NCBI RefSeq assembly: GCF_011397635.1
Contig: NC_064756.1
Span: 15,290,317-15,354,316, forward strand
Reading direction: 5' to 3'
From: Epinephelus fuscoguttatus
Taxonomy: Eukaryota; Chordata; Actinopteri; Perciformes; Serranidae
Length of the DNA: 64,000 bases
Positions within the stretch are counted from its first letter, which is position 1, and each line of letters opens with the position of its first letter. The notes beneath the pieces are model-generated. The model saw only the letters and a program-made list of their open reading frames with translations. It had not been told where the DNA came from and ran no database searches. Shown here in pieces: positions 39,801-48,392 of this stretch. Made by a program: the position numbers and the translations under genes.

Positions 39801-41022
39801 AAAATTAGAAAACAAAAACAACAACATTGGGCCACAGGGGGAGTCACAGCGATCGGTCGCATTTTAGCCATTTTTAAGCATTTTTCTGTTGTTATAGTGC
39901 CACCCAGTAGCCAATTAGAGTTGAATTTCTCCACTCACCTTGAGGCGTCCTGTTCTACATATCTACCAAGTTTAGTAAAAATCAATATGGCGGTTAGGCC
40001 TAGATAAGAAATTAGCTCTCTAGCGCCCCCATTTTGTTTGATGGGGTCAATAATGGAGGGGTCCCCTCAGATTATGTGTGGTCATATGCCTACAAAGTTG
40101 CGTGGTGATCGGTGAAACCCTTGAGATGTTATACACCTTTATGTGATGAGCCTCGCCCTCTGCAATATTCATTGCCTTATAGAAGCTCAGTTTTAGTAAG
40201 TTTTCCAACTTTTGCCAAGAGGGAACTTTAGATATTGGTCCCTAGATTATGTTCACCCAGTTTCATGCAGATCGGTCAAACTTCCTAGGAAGAGATCGAC
40301 TTTAAGTGTTTTTCAAAAAATTCAAAATGGCGGAAAATCTGTATAACCGGAAGTTATGGGTTCTTGAGGCAAATTCGTTCCTCATGAGGAGAGGCATCTC
40401 TGTGCAAAGTTTCAAGTCCCTACGACATACGGGGAATGAGATATGCCCGTTCAAAGTTTGCAATTTCAATCAGTTGCTATAGCCCCCTCTTTGGCCAATT
40501 TCACATGGATTGACCAAGTCAGTGAGGAGAAAAACGTGGAACAGACACACAGATGAGAGTTTTCGTCATTATATAGTAAGATGAACTTAATTCTATTGCA
40601 GTGTTCTCAGTGCTGAAACAGAAAATGTACCCATATACTCTGAACGGTCCCCTGGGTGCTCTCAGTGTCATCTGTAACGTCCTAATTCATTGTCTGTCAA
40701 GCAGCTCTAGACTTAATACTTGATGACATCACAAATGTGAATGTTAGCACTGGATTTGTGAGAGTTGTTCATGTTTACTTACATGTTTGGACTGTCTGAG
40801 ACCATAGGAAGAAAATGTATGACTCTTGTAAATGTGCATAGATCACCTTCAAGTCATTTGCCTTTGTTTTTGTACCTGTTCTGCCGTCAGATTCTTGTCC
40901 GGTCCCGTCAAGTATGGGATGAGGAAAGGCTCCAGGGGTTTGACTGTGCTAAAGAATCCATAAATGCACAGCAGAGTAGTGGGATACTTCCAGTCTGCCC
41001 TCCACCTCCTCACTGCCTCCAT
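36806..41022 (-). CDS. slc19a3: Thiamine transporter SLC19A3-like, copy 1, 503 aa
   Basis: Twelve-helix major-facilitator thiamine transporter of the plasma membrane (SLC19 family). Exons on the minus strand: 41022-40876, 39055-38820, 38706-38145, 38020-37942, 37502-37310, 37204-37063, 36958-36806; all GT-AG and in frame. The N-terminus has the family block [12 protein letters not shown], then [15 protein letters not shown] with an N-glycosylation site. [11 protein letters not shown] and [13 protein letters not shown] fall in the conserved helices. A long acidic loop (about 198-275) lies between helices 6 and 7, followed by [23 protein letters not shown] and MERYALVFG are family signatures. 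SLC19A2 is also similar around helix 5, but location next to agfg1 fits human SLC19A3. Intron 1 holds a dispersed teleost repeat; intron 4 a hAT-like MITE. Confidence 0.9.
37578..37872. mobile_element. hAT-like MITE, TAGGGCTGG ends
   Basis: Ends TAGGGCTGGGCAATATG and, read inverted, TAGGGCTGGCCGATATG are inverted repeats. The flanks GTTTGATA (37570-37577) and GTTTGAAA (37873-37880) match at seven of eight bases, consistent with an aged 8-bp duplication. The interior is AT-rich with no frame. It lies in intron 4 of slc19a3 copy 1. Confidence 0.8.
39660..40570. repeat. Dispersed repeat with tandem-unit structure
   Basis: The words TTTCACATAGATTGACCA then CGTCAGTGAG near 39673 recur as TTTCACATGGATTGACCA near 40498, each followed by AGAAAAACGTGG and ACAGACA. 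This marks one unit of roughly 830 bases between two boundary copies. Bases 39905-40211 are nearly identical to 62912-63212. No coding frame was recognised. It lies in intron 1 of slc19a3 copy 1; the family is not identified. Confidence 0.7.
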
Positions 41023-41369
41023 CTTCTGCTGTTATTCTACCAGTCTCAGGTGTGTGCATACGTTCCTTCGCTCTGTCCGTCTTGCCTCCTTGTGGGAAAC
41101 ACTTAAGGCTGTCAAAGTGTCGAGCTTGTTTGGTCAATCAACAACCCGGTCAAAGAGCAACACTACCTTGGTGATGGTCCAGCTCAAGCCGAGATAAACA
41201 GGCAGCCAGAAAAATCTCAAGACTTTATCTTTAATATGCTTCACTAATCGGTAATAGTTACAGCTTTATTGTGCTGTTAGGTGTCCTCAGTAGATTAATG
41301 AAGAGATAACAAAATGAGGTGATACGGAAAACGCCCATGAAGTTTAGTCAGCAAATAAGGTCCGTTGAA

Positions 41370-42000
41370 AAAAAAGGGTAGCAGGAGCGCTACTGGTGTC
41401 CCTCAAACCAATGGTGCTCAAAAAGAGGAAGACTTACTGCCAAAAAAAGAGCTATAAATGATCCAGGTCCAGGCACTCAAGATGGTTTGAAAAATATAAA
41501 AGGCCTTTATTTCAACAGGCTAGAAACATTACAAATACACCAACGCGCACCAGCTTGCGCTTTCCTGAGGGTACAGTGACACAGAAACAAATAGAGTAAT
41601 TATAGTTGTGTTCACCTCAAGTGTGCACAGGTGAGAGTATGCAACATTCTTTTAGGTCTCTAGGGGCCAACAGCAACAGAGTAAGTAAATGTAAAAAAGG
41701 TCCTCTAACAGGCTGTCAGTCACATAATACCAATATAATCAAACAAAGTGTAACTATATTTTAGGATGAAGAAAATGACTGTAAAAAAGATGAGATGTCA
41801 AAGTGCTCATTTAGACCAGGGTGCTTGGTGCCTTTAAGGGCATGGATCCAATATGACTCTCTTTGATTAAGGCGTTTGATTGTATCTCCACCTCTGGCAT
41901 CAGAACTGATGACTTCAACACCTAACACTCTTGGGATTATAGCACTTCAATGTTGAGCTTCCATATAATGTTTGGTCATTGGATGATTCAAGTTTCCACT
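41370..42000 (-). mobile_element. Penelope-like retroelement 3' fragment
   Basis: The minus strand around 41905-41800 reads GVEVISSDARGGDTIKRL then NQRESYWIHALKGTKHPGLN. This fits the C-terminal end of Penelope-like elements after the GIY-YIG nuclease, where an RE-x-[YF]WI...GLNE motif is usual. The sequence then runs through an apparent 3' UTR to about 41370. Only the 3' end remains, so it is a fossil fragment. It lies between the two slc19a3 genes. The exact upstream boundary is unclear. Confidence 0.55.
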
Positions 42001-42179
42001 ACAAATGGCATACCTATATTAAGCCACTCTTGATGCTCAGCCTCCTTTTGGTGACTAAGGGCCATTGTTGTATTAGGCAATAGGATGTTTTAAACTCATT
42101 AGAGAGCAGTAACACTGTTATGCCTTATCATCAAATGGAACAGTCTCCTACTTATTCAGTATTATCAAGACAATAACAG

Positions 42180-42185
42180 TTTATT
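42180..42185 (-). other. Poly(A) signal abutting slc19a3 copy 2 stop
   Basis: TTTATT on the plus strand reads AATAAA on the gene strand, starting only eight bases past the stop codon. If used, the 3' UTR would be about 25-35 bases. Another AATAAA lies near 41505, inside the Penelope-like fragment, and may be used instead. Confidence 0.4.
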
Positions 42186-42193
42186 GACCTTCA

Positions 42194-43732
42194 TCAGAAA
42201 TGCTCGGAAGAGATCACCTCCACACTCAACTGCTGATCTTTGGTTCCCGTGTGCTCAGGATTGTGTTGATTCACATACGCGGTGTAGGTCCCTCTAATCA
42301 GAAAGAGCACTGAGATGACAGCGTAGTAGCTGCCGTAGATGATGAACTGCAGAGAAAGACCTCAGTCATTATCATCAACATTAGTTTAGTCATGCTATGG
42401 ATTCATCTTCATCAAACCTGTCTGCATGCAACAGTGAATGGTTACCACAAGGTGCTGCTCTCTCCTCACGTTTTAGTGTTTGTCATCTAACAGAGGTCTT
42501 ACACTGCTTATATTCTTGATTCAGAGTGAGCTCACCCACAGATTGTCAGTGTTAAGTTCCCTGTGCTCTGCCATTTAATAAAAAAAACCCTAATAAATTA
42601 ATAATGTGTATGCACATACCTGTGTCACAATGTCTAGTCCCAGTGCGGCTTCATCAACAACTATGCCCGTTATAATGGTCTGCAGTGAAAGGGCTACAAA
42701 AGTGTTGATGCCGAATGTCAAGGCATAGCACTCCATGGAGAGGTTGGATGCGATCTGAAATCTAAAATGACAAAGTGGGTACAGTTACTCTGAGAGAAGT
42801 ATGGTATATGCTTAGTCATAGATACTGTATTTATAAGCAATGCAAAATAGAGCTGAAACAATTAGTTGAGCAACAGAAAAGGCATTTACTGTTTTGATGG
42901 TCAATAGATAGTTTGGGTAACGTTTAGGGTAAAAATGCCAAAGTCAATAATGAAAATAATCTGTAATTGCATTCCTAATCCAAAACTACCCTTCTTTGTC
43001 TGTAAAGCTTGTTTTACAAAAAAAACCCAAATGAAAAAAAAAACAAACAAAAAAAAAAAAACACTTAGGAGTGGGTGATAAAGAAAAAATCAAATATCAC
43101 GATATTTTTGATCAAATACCTAGATATTAATATTGAGACAATACTGTAACATTGGCTATTGGTGCTTTCACAAAATATTTGCACAATGAGATTTTTGACA
43201 AACTTCAGTAAGGTGGATACAATGACTAAGTGTGTAAAAGACAATTAATAGGACAGTCTGATAAATTAAAAAGATTAGGTCACTTTACTGCTATAAAGTA
43301 GTAATATTCTGTTCCTCCCTCTACTTTTGAAAAACCCATGATAACACTGCAGAATAAAGAATGAAGATGTTATACTGAAAATTACGTTGTGATGGTGATC
43401 AGAAGCATGTAGCAGGACTTGAAGATCACATAACCAGCATAGCATGTCCAGATACTGCTGGTGAACGCCATCAGAAACACAGCACCCGTTCCTACAGCTG
43501 AGAACAACCCTAACGCCAGCTCTCCCCACACTGCCCAGGTCACCTTGATGTAGCCCACTGAGAAGGCAGCTGCGGCACCTGGACCATGGAAGAGAAGGAT
43601 GATGTGATAAATCTGTCATTCTAGTGGACAACACCTCCACTGTGCCTGTGCATCCTTGTTATGATTCATTAAATAACCGTAACAGTATCTCTTCCTTTGA
43701 ATGATGGTACAAACGGCAATGTGGCTTCTATG

Positions 43733-43803
<71 letters not shown>

Positions 43804-46800
43804 TTGCTGGTCATCACATCACCTGCCTATTATGATGAACCTCTTTCAGCCGGCTCTTGGAATCAACTATCAGCAATAATCAGAGAATCCATTACCGCCT
43901 AACTCTATCTCCTTAATTGAAGCAATTACTCTTCTTCTCATGCTGAGCCAGGTTGAGCGTAAGCCAAGCGGACCATGGTGCTGCTATCCCCTTTCAAAAT
44001 CAATACACATTTTCCATTTAATCAGGTATCCCATATAACCTGGAACAGCATGGTTGTTTTCTTTTAATTGCAAGTTTTTATAGGTCTGTGTGCCATCAGA
44101 CATGGAAACTTTTAATAACATTGTTAAATTTTTATTTTGCTCTATATAATGTGGTCGTGCTGCCCTCCCCTGGGTTAATTGAACTCCTGGTTCAATCAGT
44201 CATCCCCCTGCTTCTGTGAAACTCCAGCTCCTCTGTGAGATACCAGCATCCAAAAGCAACTTTTCACTCCTTCATTAACAGTGCTTTTGTGCACACTATT
44301 CTTAGAAAACTCAAATCTGTTGTTCATAAGTGGTTTGTTTCCACTTTGATGTTTTTGGGGCAATATTTATTCGAAGAAGGTGTTGTTCTATATGTCTTTT
44401 ATTGTCAAAAAATCACAAGAAAATACCAAAACAAACTATCTGTTTGTCCGTCTTTCAATACTCTCCCTACCCTGTGGCCCTCAGCCCCAAGCTGTGGGTG
44501 ATGAACACATTATTAATTTCATAAAACATTTTGACAAATATTACTTAAATAGGATTAAATACTGCTTTTAGGAGGGACGAGAGAGTAGGCTATTTAGGAT
44601 AGCAAGATGGTGTGTGATCACCTTAAAATAAACTACAGTGGGTGTGTCGGTGGCTTAGTGAATAGAACAGGCGCCCCATGTACTGTACACGGCTGTTGCC
44701 GCAGCGGCACGGGTTCGACTCCAACCCGTGGGCCTTTGCTGCATGTCATTCCCTCTCTCCCCCTTCATGCTTCACTTTCCTATCAATTAAAGGCAAAAAT
44801 GCCCCCCAAAATATCTTTAATTCAACATACAATGCACATAACTGTACAACTCAACTCAAATGTATTTATAAAGCACATTTAAAAACAACCTATGTTGACC
44901 AAAGTGCTGTACAAAAGGAATAAAATGCTAAAACACGCATACACAGGGACAACATAACTGTGAGGTACACAGCTCACACATGTACATAGAGACACAACAC
45001 ACACAGGCACGGGTCAGGAAGAACCATATCAGGGGGACTCAAACGCTAGTGAATAAAGGAAGGATTTGAGCCTGGACTTAAATGATTCATTGGTGGGAGC
45101 AGATCTGATTAGGATGGTGATGCTGGTCGACAGTTTGGAGGCAGACACAGCAAAGGAACGATCACACTGAGCTTAAGTCTGGACAGGGGACAGCCAGGAG
45201 CACCTTGTCAGCTGACCTGAGGGACCTGGGCGTAGAATAGGGGGTTAGAAGGTCTGAGGTGTAGGATGGGGCTAGACCATCAAGGACCTTGTACACAAAC
45301 AGGAGAACCTTAAAGTCAATTCTGAACTTTACTGTCAGCCAGTGGAGAGAGGCCAAAACAGGTGTGATGTGGTGTCTCCTCTGGGAACCTGTGAGGAGCC
45401 TAGCAGTGGCGTTCTGAACCAGCTGGAGGTGGGACAGAGAGGACGGACTGATATCAGTGTACAGAGAGTTACAGTAGTCTAAACGGGAGGAGATGAGAGC
45501 GTGGGTGACTATCTGCACGTCTTTGAGGGAGAGAAATGGCTTGACTTTGGAAATGGTGCGGAGTTGGAAAAAGCTGGCTTTTTCTACTGCATTTATTTGT
45601 TTCTCAAATGTATATATTGTAGGTAGATTTTCACACTTACAGCCTCAGCACAGTGACGATACATATTTACACACTGTACATGTGTTATTTTCATATTTGA
45701 TTTCTTAAGTTTTTTAAGGTACAAGAGAACCACAAATGTATTTTTTCTTGTTATTTATGTACTTTTTTCTCTCTTGCTCACACACATTTACAACCAGTCT
45801 TACCTACAAGGGAGCAGGCAGCCTCAACACCTCCGTTATAGATGGATGAAGTGGCAGATGGCTCTATATGGTCCCACATAAGCTGGATGTAGTTGAAAAC
45901 CTGCACGTAGCCAGCTGTGGCCAGAGCCCACCATAGGGACCAGTAGATCAAGTTCCTGCATGGTGTTAATCATTAACACAGATTATAATCATGAGTGTAA
46001 TTAGAGGGTTCACAGAGTGCTACTATATGAATACATTATAGAGACTAAAAGAAAGTAAAATACATTAAACTATAATACTGGCAAGATGTGCTAAAGGTGT
46101 ATGCTCAGCAGATCTACACTCAAAGTGTGATGTGTATTGATAAATAATCAAAAAAAAAGGAAAATGCCTGGAAGAATATGACTCCCTGAAGCTTTGCCAA
46201 AGTAGACGGCCTGCATTGGCTGCACTTTTCCTGCTGCACCAGCCAGCACTGCCATTATGCTCCATCTTCTCTTTCACTGAGCCAACCTCATCCTTATCCC
46301 TCACCGGTTCCTCAATGCCGTCTGCTCCCAGAGCCCCCTCCTGCTGGGACTGCGAGCCCACAGCTGCAGCCTCTTTCCCTTTGAAGAACAGACTCCTCTG
46401 GGGCATGGGCAACCAGAAGGAGACGAGAAAAGCCATGCTTACAATCCCCAGAGTGATAGTATTGATGTAGAAGTAGTCCACTCCTGTTTATTAGAGTTCA
46501 TACTTCATCAGTGTTGGCTCAGATTGCTCAAGACATTTTGTAACAGGAGATATATGTGGAGAAAATACAGCTAAACATTACTATCTAATTCTATTCTGTT
46601 TATATAGGCTGAGAAGCTCTACCTGCCAGGGAGATCAGCACTTGGCCCAGGCTGGCACCAAGTGTATATCCAGCCAGCATGGCACTGCGCAGGTAACCAG
46701 TGGCTCTTTGGTAATGCTCAACTGGAATCATGCTGTAAATGTAGGAGAAGTAGGCCACCTCTGTGGAGGTCACGACAGCATAGTTGACCTGTGGGTGGGA

Positions 46801-47520
46801 TGAAACAGTTTGAAAGAGACTGCAACCTTAATGCAAAACATAATGCAGTCTATCAGACGTTCTTCTTGAGTAATATGCAACAGTACAGCAATACCATATG
46901 TCCGTTAACAGCAGAATTATAGTCTTATGCAATATCTAAAAAGATATTTTAAATAAACGTGTTTGACAGGACATATAGGTGATGTAACTTTGATTTATTA
47001 ATTTTTCAGTGGACCTGAAGGAAGACCATAGCAGGCAGACCCGGCACAAAGCAAAGCAGGATGTAGTTGGTGACCAGGAAGAGCCCCTGTATGACAATGA
47101 CGGGCTTGTATCTCAGGAAGTCAGTCAGGAGGAAGACTGGGAAAAGGAAGGCGAGGTAGGAGTACGTCCAGATAGGGAACAGATAGTTGGTCACCTGTGG
47201 GGAAACAGCAATCCTGATCCAGGCACACTGTTTTGCCTCTTGTCCACAGCATTTTTATCTCATTGTCAATAAATACAGAAGAGCAGCTGGTCTCAGATAA
47301 GAGCTCCTGTACAAAACCTGTGTGTGTCTATGTAAACACATGCAAACATGTATGTGTCTGCCACGCTTACCACTTCTTCAGAGATGTTCTTGTGTGGTCC
47401 AATTAGGTATGGTGTGAGGAAGGGCTCTGCTACTCTGCAGTTGGCAAAAAACCCATAGAGTGACAGAACTGCGGTAGGATAAGTCCAGCCGGAGGACTTC
47501 AACTTGGCCCACCTGCCCAT
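42194..47520 (-). CDS. slc19a3: Thiamine transporter SLC19A3-like, copy 2, 483 aa
   Basis: Second member of the tandem pair. Exons on the minus strand: 47520-47371, 47194-47015, 46788-46623, 46483-46168, 45955-45804, 43578-43386, 42761-42620, 42346-42194; total 1452 bases in one frame. The last three exons have exactly the same lengths (193, 142, 153) as in copy 1. Family blocks: [85 protein letters not shown] resembles human SLC19A3 more closely than copy 1 does. Odd points: the exon 4 donor is GC (CAGgcattt), the exon 2 donor is weak (CAGgtccac), three introns are absent from copy 1, and the usually conserved Arg of ERYAL is Cys397. Intact and probably functional; substrate preference is unknown. 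Confidence 0.87.
43068..43290. mobile_element. Decayed MITE fragment (CACGATATTTTTG type)
   Basis: Contains GGGTGATAAAG, ATCACGATATTTTTGA and GCACAATGAGATTTTTGA in the order seen in a repeat common in teleosts, from memory. One end only; no target duplication found. It lies in intron 6 of slc19a3 copy 2. Confidence 0.4.
43733..43801. repeat. (CA)n microsatellite
   Basis: About 30 uninterrupted CA dinucleotides after a short GCGCGC start, in intron 5 of slc19a3 copy 2. Frames across it on either strand are artefacts. Confidence 0.98.
44637..44815 (+). mobile_element. tRNA-derived SINE, full-length or nearly so
   Basis: The tRNA-like head has TGGCTTAGTGAATAGAAC (A box) and GGGTTCGACTCC (B box), then a body with TGCTGCATGTCATTCCC and a tail ending near CAATTAAAGGCAAAAATG. 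The head matches the truncated copy at 10.75 kb. No clear target-site duplication was identified. Confidence 0.8.
44840..45610 (-). mobile_element. CR1/L2-type LINE 3' fragment
   Basis: Minus-strand frame 45518-45162 reads [35 protein letters not shown] and [17 protein letters not shown], classic for the C-terminal end of CR1/L2-type reverse transcriptases, and ends near the missing terminal part. The 3' UTR runs to about 44845, where TTTATAAAGCACATTT and CAAAGTGCTGTAC are typical of fish LINE tails. 5'-truncated; within intron 5 of slc19a3 copy 2. Confidence 0.85.
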
Positions 47521-47529
47521 GCTTTTACC

Positions 47530-48320
47530 TCAGCAGAATTTCCCTTCTCTTCTCCTCTTTTGTTTTTATTTCCAGGAGCTCTGCCTGAGCACGTTGGTCT
47601 GTATCTGAAGTCTTGACTACCTGGACTATCCCTCAGTTCAGTGACCGCTTTTGAAGTTATCAGTGCTCATAGTAGCTCGAATATACACACATGATCTTTA
47701 TGATCTGAGTGTACCTTTGTCAGAGTTTATGAGCAGTAGACTTCAACCTGGTATGTAGCAGAGGGACAAAGAGGTGACGAAAGTATACTTCCTTCAGTTT
47801 TATCAGTGCAAACATTAAGCCTGTGATACTTTTTTTTAACAACACAGGAGACAATTCAACAGAGATAAATTAAACTTCTACTGTTAGGTAGAGGCAGGCA
47901 AATTGCACCTGGGGATACAATGGCTCCCCCTCTGCAGCATACAGGCAAATAGATTTATTAATAGTGAGTCATTATAAAAAATGATTAACCCATTCTCTTA
48001 CTGTATTAAAGAGTTAACAGCTGTACAAAGCAGAAGGCTATATAACATGCAAAATTCATAGCATTGCTGTTTGTTCCTCACATATTCCTCACTTCACCAT
48101 GCCTAAAATACTCACAAAAGTCTCAGAAATTCAGTCAACAGCCGAAATGATGCGAGGACTAACATTTCTCCTTCTCAGTGCCCCCAGGATGTGAAAATAA
48201 AGGAGCAGTAACTAGTATCCTAACTTGGATATTTGTTTTAACCGACTTGTCATTCAAGTTCTGGAGATGCTCTGTTTATGTTCGTAGTACGCATGCGTAG
48301 TGAGTGCACGCGGGCATGTG
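47530..48320. other. Intergenic slc19a3 copy 2 - daw1, no gene seen
   Basis: The two genes diverge here. No frame or RNA gene was recognised. The right end, about 48.25-48.39 kb, becomes GC-richer and holds the daw1 promoter; the left end should hold the slc19a3 copy 2 5' UTR and promoter. Confidence 0.5.
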
Positions 48321-48330
48321 CTGCGAGGTT

Positions 48331-48344
48331 GTCGCCATAGCAAC
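48331..48344. promoter_or_regulatory. RFX X-box upstream of daw1
   Basis: GTCGCCATAGCAAC matches the X-box consensus GTNRCC-N2-RGYAAC at every defined position. It sits 45 bases upstream of the daw1 start codon, so inside or just before the 5' UTR, as is usual for RFX-controlled ciliary genes. Binding itself is inferred. Confidence 0.78.
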
Positions 48345-48380
48345 GGTGTGTTGAATGGTGCAGTAAAGTGGGTTGAATAC

Positions 48381-48392
48381 ATGGCAAAATGA
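48381..48392 (+). other. Minimal upstream ORF overlapping the daw1 start
   Basis: ATGGCAAAATGA: an upstream ATG followed by two codons and a TGA whose last two bases overlap the ATG of daw1 (the A-TG-A overlap). A ribosome ending here stands on the main start codon. Whether the transcript begins upstream of it is not known. Confidence 0.6.

Noticed and set aside
43616-43879. Frames across the CA microsatellite
   Set aside because: Pure dinucleotide translation (VCVC / HTHT).
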